DNA of 64,000 nt from Clostridiales bacterium (GTDB taxonomy: Bacteria; Bacillota; Clostridia; Lachnospirales; Cellulosilyticaceae): positions 12,692 to 76,691 of the forward strand of contig DYCF01000020.1 in assembly GCA_019418225.1 (NCBI GenBank), read 5' to 3'. The position numbers were made by a program, and so were the translations under genes. Every line of letters begins with the position of its first letter. The stretch's first letter is position 1. Below are positions 28,290 to 37,589 of the stretch, one piece after another. The notes under the pieces were generated by a model. The model saw only the letters and a program-made list of their open reading frames with translations, did not search any database and was not told where the DNA came from.

Positions 28290-29701
28290 GTGAATATACC
28301 CTTTCTTTCCTTTACAATAATAGGTTTTGCACAGAATGTATGATAGTCTAACTCTTTGGTGTACTTATGCATTCTAAAGAAAGCGACATAAAGGGCTAGC
28401 GTTGCGCCTAGGAAAAACCCAAACCCATGATAACTATACTTATAATTCATGCCAAACAATGTAAATAGGCCTACGCCTACCACAAAGCAAAAGGCAATAA
28501 GTGCTGCATCCTTTCGATTATCATAATAAAGCAGTAATAAAATTATAATGTACATCATACTACAGCTAAAGCTTCCTAAAAGTAACATTAAAAATGTTTG
28601 TAATAACATTTGCGATGCACCAAATTGAGAAAGTAACATATAGCCAGCTAAAGCAAATCCAATCATCACTAAAATCTGTACTTCTGCAATATTTCTAAGT
28701 TCTTCCCATAAAGTCTCAATCATTGCTTTTTTAGCATGCTCTACTTCATTATATGTTCCGCCATGAAGGATTAAGCTGTAGTAATTATCATAGTGATCAT
28801 AGAAACTTGTCTCTGTACGTACCACAAAATATACCATCGTTGGAAGCATTGCCATAAATGCAAAAAATGCTGGTGTATCATATGTCGGTGCAATATAGTA
28901 AGTTTCTCTTACTACCATACCTTGACTGCTTCTCCAATAAATAAAATTATGAAGATATAATCCTAAAGTATAAAATAAATTGCAGAAAAATAATCCTGGA
29001 TATTTTTCAAAATAGCTTAAGAAGCCAAAGACTTTAGCCCCTTCTTTTTGTTTACCCATAAAACGTACAATATTAAGTAATAAACAAAGTAAGAGAATTA
29101 AAAAGCCAATATTCATGCTCCCCATTGTAACAAGTGCCATATCTTTAACTTTTAAGATTAAACATACGCCAAAAATGCCCACTGTTACAAAGAAGCCTAA
29201 AAGATACGCTATAATTATTTTTCTATAATCTTTTAAAGCAGATAAATAAATTGTGAGTATCCAGATAATGGTCATTTCTAATGTAAAGGTATATGCCAAC
29301 AGTTTAAATGAAAATGCTAAGGGTGACTTGAAATAAAATACACCTGCAACAACTGCTGTAATTGGCAAGCATATCAGAATAATCCCATATAAAGAAGGCA
29401 TGATATTCTCATAAGCCTTCTTAAAGATTTGGTCTGCCACATACCTTGTCATCACCATTGTAAAACCTGAAGTAATAATTTGTGAAAATACAAAAGCATA
29501 CACAATAGCACTTGTTATCACCTGACGCTCTGCTAAATAAATGCCCTGTATCTTTAAAAGCCATTGCAATATAAAAATCGTACTCATCGCAATTATTGCT
29601 GGACCTACCGTTACTACAGCCGAAAACGAATAAGCTTTCATATTTTGCAGAAGGCCTTCTTTATTAAATAACTTTTTAAGTTCAAAACCAATCCCTGCCA
29701 T
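28265..29701 (-). CDS. pelG: Pel polysaccharide exporter
   Basis: Polytopic MATE/MOP-like flippase that moves Pel polymer across the membrane together with PelF, PelD and PelE. The family signature MAGIGFELKKLFNKEGLLQN opens the protein, followed by about 12 hydrophobic segments (AYSFSAVVTVGPAIIAMS, ITSGFTMVMTRYVADQIF and others). 478 aa is close to the family size. Eight bp separate it from pelF upstream and it overlaps the surface-protein gene downstream. Confidence 0.93.
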   Translation of the reverse strand: MAGIGFELKKLFNKEGLLQNMKAYSFSAVVTVGPAIIAMSTIFILQWLLKIQGIYLAERQVITSAIVYAFVFSQIITSGFTMVMTRYVADQIFKKAYENIMPSLYGIILICLPITAVVAGVFYFKSPLAFSFKLLAYTFTLEMTIIWILTIYLSALKDYRKIIIAYLLGFFVTVGIFGVCLILKVKDMALVTMGSMNIGFLILLLCLLLNIVRFMGKQKEGAKVFGFLSYFEKYPGLFFCNLFYTLGLYLHNFIYWRSSQGMVVRETYYIAPTYDTPAFFAFMAMLPTMVYFVVRTETSFYDHYDNYYSLILHGGTYNEVEHAKKAMIETLWEELRNIAEVQILVMIGFALAGYMLLSQFGASQMLLQTFLMLLLGSFSCSMMYIIILLLLYYDNRKDAALIAFCFVVGVGLFTLFGMNYKYSYHGFGFFLGATLALYVAFFRMHKYTKELDYHTFCAKPIIVKERKGIFTWLGEKLI

Positions 29702-29709
29702 CTTTCCTC

Positions 29710-31134
29710 CTATGCCTTACTACGATGAAGTCGTTTATAAATGTCCTTATAAGATTCAATAAAAGCTTCTTTCGTATAATATTGCCTAACACGTTCAAAA
29801 GCAATTTGTCCCATCTCTTCACGTAGTTGTTTATTATGTCCTAATTTGACAAGAGCCTGTGCTAATTTCGCTTCATCCATAATCGGTACTACAACGCCGG
29901 CATCGCCTAAATCATCACCTTCAGCGCCATATAAAAGTTCACTACAGCTTCCTACCTGTGTTGTAATACAAGGCTTCTTAGCTGCCATAGCTTCAAGTAC
30001 GGCTAAAGGCTGCCCTTCACTAATGCTTGTTAGTAGATTAACATCCATATTGCCTAAGTACTCTGCCACATTAACTGACCCAGTAAAAATAACATCTGAA
30101 ATCCCAAATTCCTCTATAAGCATCTGACATTCTTCATAGTATTTAGGCTCTTCATCCATAGGCCCCATAATATAAAGTTTCGCATGAGGAATTTCTTCTT
30201 TTACAAGTCCAAAGGCGCTAATCATTGTTTTAATATCTTTAATAGGTACAATACGTACAACTGCACCAATATTATAGCTCCCATCGTCTTCCCAAGTTCT
30301 TTTGACATTTTCAAAGCGACTAATTTCTACGCCATTAGGTATAATTGATATTTTCTCTGGTGCACAACCTAATTCAATCTCAATTTTACGGTTCAGGTTA
30401 AATAAGGTAATCACTTCATCTGCATAGTAATATGAAAGACGCGATAAATTATAGAAGAAATGAATCCATTCATCTTTAAAATGTCCTTTTACCCACTCTG
30501 CCTTGATAATTTCTTCTTCACGTTCTCTTGCATAAATACCATGCTCTGTTAAAATATATGGCTTCTTATAAACTTGCTTACCAATAGCACCTATTAACCC
30601 GCCATATCCCGCACTTACACTATGATATACATCTGCCTCTGGAATCTCCTGACGAATAAGATATAGCATTGGAAGTAACATAGAACGCATAGTCCAGAAA
30701 AAGTCATTAAATGGCATATCTTTAAAATGACTCACGCAAATCTCTGAAAGCAAATCAAAAAATTGTTTGCTCATAAAGATATCCATTACGCTTTTAACCT
30801 TTACACCACGCATAAATTCTATAAGCAGTGGCCAATTAACAGATTCATCACTCATTAAATCTCTAAAAGCTTTAATATACTTTTCTTCAATTTTTAAATT
30901 ACGAATACGTCCTTTGGTTTCTAGCTTGTAAATTTCATCTAAGAAAACTTCTTTAACTTCTATGACATTTTCAGGAAGTTCATATTTATATTGTCCTCTT
31001 GACTCTTCTTTTGCACCTATGGCATAAATAATAAATTCATGCTCTGGCATGTTTCTAATCAACATATTAATCCAAGAAGACACACCACCTGTTACATAAG
31101 GATAACTGCCTTCACATATGATACAAATTTTCAA
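29710..31134 (-). CDS. pelF: Pel polysaccharide glycosyltransferase (GT4)
   Basis: Cytosolic retaining glycosyltransferase that polymerises the Pel backbone (N-acetylgalactosamine-rich in known systems) from UDP-sugars. Family N-terminus ICEGSYPYVTGGVSSWINML (~5-24). The C-terminal Rossmann half has SIIPNGVEISRF, GAVVRIVPIKDIKTMI and the EX7E donor-site motif in SEGQPLAVLEAMAAKKPCI. The Asp/Glu-rich DEAKL segment precedes the end. 474 aa, normal. Located between the deacetylase-like gene (1 bp gap) and pelG. Confidence 0.95.
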   Translation of the reverse strand: MKICIICEGSYPYVTGGVSSWINMLIRNMPEHEFIIYAIGAKEESRGQYKYELPENVIEVKEVFLDEIYKLETKGRIRNLKIEEKYIKAFRDLMSDESVNWPLLIEFMRGVKVKSVMDIFMSKQFFDLLSEICVSHFKDMPFNDFFWTMRSMLLPMLYLIRQEIPEADVYHSVSAGYGGLIGAIGKQVYKKPYILTEHGIYAREREEEIIKAEWVKGHFKDEWIHFFYNLSRLSYYYADEVITLFNLNRKIEIELGCAPEKISIIPNGVEISRFENVKRTWEDDGSYNIGAVVRIVPIKDIKTMISAFGLVKEEIPHAKLYIMGPMDEEPKYYEECQMLIEEFGISDVIFTGSVNVAEYLGNMDVNLLTSISEGQPLAVLEAMAAKKPCITTQVGSCSELLYGAEGDDLGDAGVVVPIMDEAKLAQALVKLGHNKQLREEMGQIAFERVRQYYTKEAFIESYKDIYKRLHRSKA

Positions 31135-31135
31135 G

Positions 31136-32986
31136 CTATTTCACCTCCTCTAATGCAATGCTAAACTCTGGACTTTGTGTATAAACCCAATAAACATTTT
31201 CATCAATTTTCTTTGTACTACAGTTTTGAGTTGCTGTAATTTTCTTATCTGTTCTTAAGATAAAATACATGTCTTTTCTAAAGTTATTACAATATCCGTA
31301 AATACCTGTTTCATCCTGTGTCAAATACACATTCGTCTCTAAGGATTTTTGAAGCTCAGTCGCAGCATCTGACACTTTAAAAGCACGTAGCCAGCTAAAC
31401 TTCTCGTGAAGTTCCTTAAAGATATTGTTATATGTGATTGTTAACTCTTCCCAAGGTTGCCCTGCATTACGGTCCTCACTTAATACATCATCTGGATGAA
31501 TGAAGTGTGAGATAATCCCATGTAAACTGATGCCATTATAAATATCCCATTCACTATTTGGTTCTTCCATATAACCGGAGCTTATACGTGGAAATTCAAT
31601 AATTCCATCTTCTGCAACTTCAAACTCCTGATTATACGTTCCTTTTCCTTCATTTTCACCATATAATCCACAAATGACCTTAAGATCTGGTGCAACTTTA
31701 GGAATAATTTGTCTTATTTCCCGGGAAAGAATATTGGAAGGCGCCACATAGCTTCTAAATTCATAATCTGGGAATACTTCATTTACAAAGCGATAGATTT
31801 CCTTCCAGGCTGCTGCTACATCTTCTTCGCTTTCCCAAACATTATAATCTTCTTCCATAACATCTTTTTCATCATAACTGAAGGACTGATGGTTAAACCC
31901 ATGAATCCCCATCTCTCCGCCGTTTTGCAATAATTCTTGTCCAAAGTAAAATAAACTATCTTCTGCAGTTACATTATCGCCTATAAATGGTGCATGGACA
32001 TTGTCTGCATAACATTCAATAACTGTTCCTGAATAAAGCATATTATAATTCTTAGCTGTATTTAGTATAGATGGCCACCAAATATTCCTATAAAACTGCT
32101 CTACAGACATATTTAAATTATTATAAGCTTCTCCCATCTTCTTCTCTGGTACTGGTGATGGGAAATCATCAATAAAGTTAACTTTTGCATTAACAATAGG
32201 ATATATAAAATCCTCTGACATTAAACTAATCGTACCTAATATATAGCCACGACTCTTCGTGTCATTAAACATGGTTGTATTATTGATAATGATTTTACCT
32301 TGTCCCCAGTTATTTTCCCAAAGGAGTGGCAACCCACTTGTCGCTCTTGCATGGACTACTGCCGATTCAGTCAAATCCACTTCTAGACAAGAATTACTCA
32401 TAAACTCGTCATCTGTTGCAAAGCCTTTTCCTTGAATAAGAATATTTGATAAAAGATGCATACCTGTTTCATCAACTACATCATATAGCTTTTGAATCCC
32501 CAATGCGTCTTCATATTGCCCAAAATATTCTCCACCCATGGGACGTACTGCGAATAATAAACTCCCACCATGTTCTGCATAGCTAAATAATGCCTCTATC
32601 TTTATGCCTTGATCCAAATCTTCAAAACAGATAATAATACCAGTAGGCTCATAATTTAACCCCTCAAAAGCCTTAGCTTCTACAACTTCATAAGCCTTCT
32701 TAGCATATTCTAAGACTTTAACAATATTGTCCTTTGTACTTATACTTAATGCATCAGTTTCATCATAAAGAAGCAGATATTTATCTTGCACCAACTCATT
32801 AATTTCTTCCTCCGTCAGACTATTTTGCACCTCATAATCTTCTACTGTGCTATAGCTATTGGTACTGTAAATTACCTTTGCCAAATAATCTGATTGAAAA
32901 GATAATAACCCAAAGCCAATCAAGGTTATGGTTAATATAAATGTCAATAAAACCTTCTTCTGATTCACGCCATACCTCCTAGCCAA
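31136..32986 (-). CDS. DUF2194 deacetylase-like protein of the Gram-positive pel cluster
   Basis: Membrane-anchored (signal-anchor ~12-30), extracellular, 616 aa. Matches the position of the PelA deacetylase-domain protein (PelA-DA) of Gram-positive pel loci. The N-terminal half resembles a glutamine-amidotransferase-like fold with GGSLLFAVRPMGGEYFGQ. The NodB-type half begins KVNFIDDFPSPVPE and has GGEMGIHGFNHQSF and HGIISHFIHPDDVLSED, with His/Asp residues suited to metal binding. Expected role: partial de-N-acetylation of the Pel polymer. Its start overlaps pelE by 22 bp. Confidence 0.85.
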   Translation of the reverse strand: MARRYGVNQKKVLLTFILTITLIGFGLLSFQSDYLAKVIYSTNSYSTVEDYEVQNSLTEEEINELVQDKYLLLYDETDALSISTKDNIVKVLEYAKKAYEVVEAKAFEGLNYEPTGIIICFEDLDQGIKIEALFSYAEHGGSLLFAVRPMGGEYFGQYEDALGIQKLYDVVDETGMHLLSNILIQGKGFATDDEFMSNSCLEVDLTESAVVHARATSGLPLLWENNWGQGKIIINNTTMFNDTKSRGYILGTISLMSEDFIYPIVNAKVNFIDDFPSPVPEKKMGEAYNNLNMSVEQFYRNIWWPSILNTAKNYNMLYSGTVIECYADNVHAPFIGDNVTAEDSLFYFGQELLQNGGEMGIHGFNHQSFSYDEKDVMEEDYNVWESEEDVAAAWKEIYRFVNEVFPDYEFRSYVAPSNILSREIRQIIPKVAPDLKVICGLYGENEGKGTYNQEFEVAEDGIIEFPRISSGYMEEPNSEWDIYNGISLHGIISHFIHPDDVLSEDRNAGQPWEELTITYNNIFKELHEKFSWLRAFKVSDAATELQKSLETNVYLTQDETGIYGYCNNFRKDMYFILRTDKKITATQNCSTKKIDENVYWVYTQSPEFSIALEEVK

Positions 32987-33837
32987 AATCTCATATTTTG
33001 AAGTCCTTCTCTTGATAATGTAACCGCTGAGTATCTCAGTTCCTCCATCACTTCTTTAAATGAGTCATGATTCTTTGTAACATAATAGTAATGCATTAAA
33101 CAAAGATAAGGTTCTTCTGTTTCTTCATAAGCTTCTTTAAATGCCGTGCAATAGGTATACGCCTTCTCAAATTCGCCGCGTCGCATCTCACACTTTATTT
33201 TCTCCTCATAGTACCTTGCAGTCGTTCTTCCTTCATGAATTAATCGTTCAAGCACTTTTGCATAGGTTGCTTCTAGATAACTTAAACGCTTTTCATCATT
33301 TAAACCACTTTGAATACTTACTTCTAGTACTGCTGCATACTCTTCCAATACATTTAAATCATTTGGTGCTTCCTTGAGCTTAGCGCCTATCTTCTCTATG
33401 GCCTTATGAAAGTCATCCTTGATTTCCATTAAAGCAACCGCCGCATAATGGCTTGCCTCTGTATCCTCATCTTGCAGGGCAACTTTTAACGGTTCAATAT
33501 ATTTCGTTTTATCTTCTCTAAGCATACCAATTAGTACTTCTTTTTTAATCTTTGTATCATTTAGTGCTAATGCTTCAGATACAGCTACAATTCTTTCTAC
33601 TTTTTCTAAGGACTCTACTTGCCTATGGCTTACATCCGGTGCCTCCTCTAAATAGGCTACCTTCCCTACCTTATTACCTAATAGTTTATCAATCAAATAA
33701 TAGCCTATGACAAAAAGTAAACCTACACCTGGCATCAATGCGCCTATGCATCCTAAAAAAATAGCTTTTGGTTTATCTTTCCAACAAAGTATTACAACAA
33801 CTAATGTCAAGAGCAAATTTAAAGCAATGAATTTCAT
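32965..33837 (-). CDS. pelE: PelE-like membrane TPR protein
   Basis: Two N-terminal membrane helices (~3-20, 26-50), then a soluble helical region with TPR/HEAT-like repeats (IEPLKVALQDEDTEASHYAAVALMEI, split; APNDLNVLEEYAAVLE; EKAYTYCTAFKEAYEETEEPYLCLMHYY). PelE bridges PelD and the synthase in the membrane complex. The 290-aa size and its place between pelD and the deacetylase fit. Sequence similarity in this family is weak; the call rests on context and topology. The start codon overlaps the pelD stop by one base. Confidence 0.8.
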   Translation of the reverse strand: MKFIALNLLLTLVVVILCWKDKPKAIFLGCIGALMPGVGLLFVIGYYLIDKLLGNKVGKVAYLEEAPDVSHRQVESLEKVERIVAVSEALALNDTKIKKEVLIGMLREDKTKYIEPLKVALQDEDTEASHYAAVALMEIKDDFHKAIEKIGAKLKEAPNDLNVLEEYAAVLEVSIQSGLNDEKRLSYLEATYAKVLERLIHEGRTTARYYEEKIKCEMRRGEFEKAYTYCTAFKEAYEETEEPYLCLMHYYYVTKNHDSFKEVMEELRYSAVTLSREGLQNMRFWLGGMA

Positions 33838-35828
33838 TAGGCACTCACTCCTTTATATGGTGTTACCTCAATACCCTTTGCACTTAACCTTCTCATAATT
33901 GGCTGGCTATTTTGTGCATCACTGTTAGAAAGCATAATATAGAGCTCGCCTTGTTCACTTGCTCCTATATAGTCTGTATCACGAATACATTTTTTCACTT
34001 CTGATGCTGTTTTCTCCAACGTATGTGACCCTTCTTCAACCTTTAATATTGTATATGGAATATTAAACTGTGTTTTTGCTTTTTGCTTGTTTTTAATAAT
34101 CTCACCAAAGTATTCCATGCGGATTATTTTTTCTTCTCCAATATATTTTTTCCCTTCAATAGCTGCCTCATAAGCTAAAGCCTGTGAAATAGCATTTTGA
34201 ATAAGCCCTACGGCCACTCTAAAGAAGTTTTCATAATATAATGTTAAGCTTTCAAAAGGCACATCATCTATAACTGCCACAGCAATGACTTCATTATTAT
34301 AAATAATAGGTGCCATCATCATTGGCAGTACAGGATTAAGTGCATAATTGACAAACACCTCACCTGTTTCAAATAAGTCTTCTAATGCCTTAAATTCATT
34401 AACCTTAAGTGAAGCTGGCAAATTACTTGCCACACCCTTTGAACGTGCAATAAGGCGTAAAAAAGTCTTATCTTTATTACATTTATAAATCGATACAGAT
34501 TGTGTTTTTAAAAGTTTTTCTAGTGTATGTACTGCCCCAAAATAAACGTCTTCTACTAATAGACTATTTAATTCTTTAGAGAGCTTATAAATCTTACCTA
34601 AACTATCATCTGTATTTAAAATTTGATTTTGAAGTTCATCTTTTAAGGCAGCTGTTTGATCACAAACCTCTTCCATAAAGTTTTGCTTATCCCTTGATAC
34701 GTCTAAATCATTTTTTAAGTTTTCGACTTCTCGTCGTTTGTTGTCTACAACATAAGCTGTTACAATCCCAACCATAACATAAATTAAAAGCTGTATAATA
34801 TGACCTTGATTATATACAACTCCTGCTAAGTCCGGGCTAATATTCAAATAAACAACTACATAAGAAAAACATGCTAAAAATATAGCAATAATGCCTTGGC
34901 GCATACCATAGGCCATACTTATTAGGAAAATATAAATTAAATTAAAATCTAATGGAAAGACATTATACCTAAGCGTATTGTCTTTTGTTTGAAATGCAAT
35001 TAAAAAAGTAATTAAAAAGAAAAGAATATTTTCCCCATAAGGTAAAAGTGTTTCAAATCTCTTAAAGAAAGATTTTTTCTCTACCTCGTTATCTATTTTC
35101 CAAAAATCTCCATTTTTCTTGTACCAACTAACGGTTTTTTTCATTCCCGTTTCTAAACTATACTTAGGTTCCCAGCCTTGTAAAGTTTTTTCATTTAAAT
35201 TAAATACACCGATTTGTTTATGTTGTACAACTTTATAAATCGCATCAACAACATCATCTATGTAATAATATGTCGTTTGTTTAGGCTTAAATGGCATCTC
35301 TCGTCCATTCATTATACTGCCTATATAATCTCTCATCTGTACTTCTAGTTCTTCCTTTTTGGCCCCAGGGCCATAAATATTTCCTGGAATAATAGTTGTA
35401 AGATTTAAACTCACATCACGACCTATGCTTTGACTACTATTTATAAGTACCTCTTTCAAGAGGGTATATAAATTCTCTTGTGCGTCTTTTACACATGGCA
35501 TATATACGAATTGCTTAATTTTATACTTCATTCCTAAATCAACTAATGCTGCAAATGTTCTAAAACGCTTTTCAGCTTCTTGTTCCTGCCTATTTTCAAT
35601 ATGAATTACGATATCGAATTTACTATTTTTAAAAATCCTATCGTATTTTTCCAAATTTCCATCTACATGATAACACTTAAATTTTTCTTTAATGCCCTTT
35701 GGTACATTGTCTTTAAGTGCATCTTCTGTAGCATCGCTTATTAAAGTTATTTGACAGCCTTCTTTATGAAACCTTCTAGCCGCAAACTGACTTATAAAGC
35801 TATAACCCCCTGTAATTAATACATTCAT
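33837..35828 (-). CDS. pelD: PelD-like c-di-GMP receptor fused to an N-terminal SDR/epimerase
   Basis: Fusion protein of 663 aa. Residues 1-~260: extended SDR with NAD motif VLITGGYSFISQFAARRF and GNIYGPGAKKEE, sugar-epimerase-like but with an altered TGxxGxxG. Four or so membrane helices (~270-375). A coiled coil, then a GAF domain (~430-560, SVSIYKCNKDKTFLRLIA). The C-terminal degenerate GGDEF keeps the inhibitory-site motif R616-D-T-D619 five residues before EQGEL, where GGDEF should be, as in c-di-GMP-binding PelD. I start at ATG 35828 because GAGGTGG precedes it; the longer GTG start (35840) overlaps that site. First gene of the cluster. Confidence 0.88.
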   Translation of the reverse strand: MNVLITGGYSFISQFAARRFHKEGCQITLISDATEDALKDNVPKGIKEKFKCYHVDGNLEKYDRIFKNSKFDIVIHIENRQEQEAEKRFRTFAALVDLGMKYKIKQFVYMPCVKDAQENLYTLLKEVLINSSQSIGRDVSLNLTTIIPGNIYGPGAKKEELEVQMRDYIGSIMNGREMPFKPKQTTYYYIDDVVDAIYKVVQHKQIGVFNLNEKTLQGWEPKYSLETGMKKTVSWYKKNGDFWKIDNEVEKKSFFKRFETLLPYGENILFFLITFLIAFQTKDNTLRYNVFPLDFNLIYIFLISMAYGMRQGIIAIFLACFSYVVVYLNISPDLAGVVYNQGHIIQLLIYVMVGIVTAYVVDNKRREVENLKNDLDVSRDKQNFMEEVCDQTAALKDELQNQILNTDDSLGKIYKLSKELNSLLVEDVYFGAVHTLEKLLKTQSVSIYKCNKDKTFLRLIARSKGVASNLPASLKVNEFKALEDLFETGEVFVNYALNPVLPMMMAPIIYNNEVIAVAVIDDVPFESLTLYYENFFRVAVGLIQNAISQALAYEAAIEGKKYIGEEKIIRMEYFGEIIKNKQKAKTQFNIPYTILKVEEGSHTLEKTASEVKKCIRDTDYIGASEQGELYIMLSNSDAQNSQPIMRRLSAKGIEVTPYKGVSA

Positions 35829-35907
35829 GTCCCACCTCACCAGTAATATATATTGTTAATTTAAAAATTTTTCACACAATTATTTTTTTAAAAATTGTGC
35901 AAAATCA

Positions 35908-35941
35908 TTGACGCAAGTCAATTACTAAATATATATTAGTA
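35908..35941 (+). promoter_or_regulatory. Divergent pel/GH114 control region with MarR-type operator
   Basis: TTGACG (35908-35913) and, 17 bp on, an A/T-rich -10 (ATATAT, 35931) would drive the GH114 gene. The palindrome TACTA-N9-TAGTA (35923-35941) overlaps the -10. The same arms and spacer length occur before the marR gene at 36837. The operator lies ~95 bp from the pelD start. Confidence 0.65.
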
Positions 35942-35979
35942 TATATTGGCAAAAATTAAAAGGAGGAAATACAAATAAA

Positions 35980-36810
35980 ATGAAAAAAATTGTTTCTTTA
36001 TGTATTATTTTGTTGACATGTTTAGTCTTTTCTAGTTGTCTTTCAGCTACCAATACCTCTGGTGTACCCACGCGCTATGGTGTGTTCATAGGTATGGAAC
36101 CTAAAGATATGGAAAAACTTTATACGTATGAAGAAGTTGTCATTGATGCAGCTTACTTTACTAAAACAGACATTGAGACACTTCATCAAAATGGTGTCAC
36201 TGTCTATAGCTATATTAATTTAGGTTCCATTGAAAACTTCCGTGATTACTATGATGATTTTGTGAGCCTTACTTTAAGTGATTATGAAAATTGGCCTGAA
36301 GAACGTTGGATTGATGTTTCTAATCCCAAATGGCAGAATTTCTTCATTCATACAATGGCCAAAGAACTCGTCGAAAAAGGGATTGATGGGCTCTTTATTG
36401 ATAATGTAGATATTTATTACCTTTATCATACAGAAGCCATGTATAACGGTATTAAAGAGACCCTTTTAGGACTTAAGAAAACTTATGATAATATTCCTAT
36501 CATCATTAATGGTGGCTACGAATTTATCGAAACTTCTTTAGAAAATGAGTTAGATTTAACGACTCTTATAGATGGTATCAACCAAGAAAGCGTATTTGCA
36601 GCCATTGACTTTGAGAATAATTGTCTCACTAAAAATACACTTGAAGAACGTATGCAGCTTTTAGACTACTTTGAACGTGTTCATGAAAAAGGTGTCGCAA
36701 TTTATATCATTGAATATACAAAATCTAATGCGTTAATCAAGGAACTTCAGTCTTATTATGCCAAAACGGACTACGCCTATTATGTCAGTTCAAACATTGA
36801 ATTACAGTAA
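35980..36810 (+). CDS. GH114 endo-alpha-1,4-polygalactosaminidase lipoprotein
   Basis: Extracellular lipoprotein: signal peptide with lipobox LVFSSC (C20). The GH114 TIM barrel shows GVFIGMEPKDM, YSYINLGSIENFRDYY, GIDGLFIDNVDIYY (catalytic Asp), PIIINGGYEFIE and IDGINQESVFA. The fold matches the hydrolase domain of PelA, which cleaves the galactosaminogalactan-like Pel polymer. It is divergent from pelD, so it supplies the hydrolase that the separate deacetylase protein lacks. 276 aa, AAAGGAGG before ATG. Confidence 0.92.
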   Translation: MKKIVSLCIILLTCLVFSSCLSATNTSGVPTRYGVFIGMEPKDMEKLYTYEEVVIDAAYFTKTDIETLHQNGVTVYSYINLGSIENFRDYYDDFVSLTLSDYENWPEERWIDVSNPKWQNFFIHTMAKELVEKGIDGLFIDNVDIYYLYHTEAMYNGIKETLLGLKKTYDNIPIIINGGYEFIETSLENELDLTTLIDGINQESVFAAIDFENNCLTKNTLEERMQLLDYFERVHEKGVAIYIIEYTKSNALIKELQSYYAKTDYAYYVSSNIELQ

Positions 36811-36834
36811 GTTTTATATTGACCTTTTCCAAAA

Positions 36835-36857
36835 TATACTATAAACTGTTTAGTATA
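36835..36857 (+). promoter_or_regulatory. Operator palindrome before marR
   Basis: TATACTA and TAGTATA arms (36835-36841/36851-36857) with 9 nt between, about 40 bp before the marR start. TTGACC at 36820 could be the -35. Likely autoregulatory site. Confidence 0.65.
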
Positions 36858-36894
36858 ATTAATTAAATTTTTTAAATATTTTGGAGGTAGTAAT

Positions 36895-37332
36895 ATGCTA
36901 AGTGAGTCTCTTGAGTTTTTAGCAAATTACTTATGGCAGCAATCTAATGCTAAAATTTATGAAGTGCTGTCGGAAGATGAGATTAAAGGATTTAGCATTA
37001 GTGATTACTATTATTTAACTGCAATTTATCACTTAAATGAACCAAACCTTGGCACCGTTGCGAGTGAACTTCATTTAACCAAACCTGCAATTTCTGCTTT
37101 AGTAAAGCGTTTAGAGCATCATAAGTTAATTGAAAAAACACAATCACAAGAAGACAAGCGTATTTTTACTTTAAAATTGACTCCAAAAGGACTGAATATG
37201 ATACATAGTGACCCTAAACGCTATCAACACCTTGAAGAGGTGATTACTTCTGTAATCTCTCCTAGTGAAGTTCAGGCACTCTCCTGTCTTTTAGAGGTTA
37301 TAGAAAAACTTATAAAAGGCGATTTACAATAA
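36895..37332 (+). CDS. MarR-family transcriptional regulator
   Basis: Winged-helix dimeric repressor, 145 aa. N-terminal dimer helices, then LGTVASELHLTKPAISALVKRLEHHKLIEKT (two-part helix-turn-helix, ~61-90) and the wing QSQEDKRIFTLKLTPKG. C-terminal helix SPSEVQALSCLLEVIEKLI. GGAGGT lies before ATG. It follows the GH114 gene by 84 bp with its own palindromic promoter and precedes the VanW cassette by 23 bp, so it may be co-transcribed with that cassette. Effector unknown. Confidence 0.92.
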   Translation: MLSESLEFLANYLWQQSNAKIYEVLSEDEIKGFSISDYYYLTAIYHLNEPNLGTVASELHLTKPAISALVKRLEHHKLIEKTQSQEDKRIFTLKLTPKGLNMIHSDPKRYQHLEEVITSVISPSEVQALSCLLEVIEKLIKGDLQ

Positions 37333-37355
37333 AATCATATTTAGAGGTTAGAAAA

Positions 37356-37550
37356 ATGATTTTTCCTTATCTTATAATAGGCTTATTGATTACGCTAGTA
37401 TTCGTAAACATATTTATTTTTTTAATTGATAGATGGATTAAGTTTATGCATTATAAACTCACTGGTACTGCTTATTATGTCCTATCTTTTATGATTGTCT
37501 TTATTGTAGGGACCTTATCAGGTATGTACATTATACGTACTATTTTATAG
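37356..37550 (+). CDS. Small two-helix membrane protein, cassette copy 1
   Basis: 64 aa with two membrane helices (~4-24 and ~41-62) separated by a short basic loop (DRWIKFMHYKLTG). No family recognised. It is the first gene of a three-gene cassette that recurs at 39860-43309. Identity to the second copy (39860) is high across the whole length. GAGG lies ~10 nt before ATG. Role unknown; the conserved linkage to the coiled-coil and VanW genes suggests a shared membrane complex. Confidence 0.75.
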   Translation: MIFPYLIIGLLITLVFVNIFIFLIDRWIKFMHYKLTGTAYYVLSFMIVFIVGTLSGMYIIRTIL

Positions 37551-37589
37551 TTTATAAACAGAAATCTAATTTAAGAAAGGATACCACCG

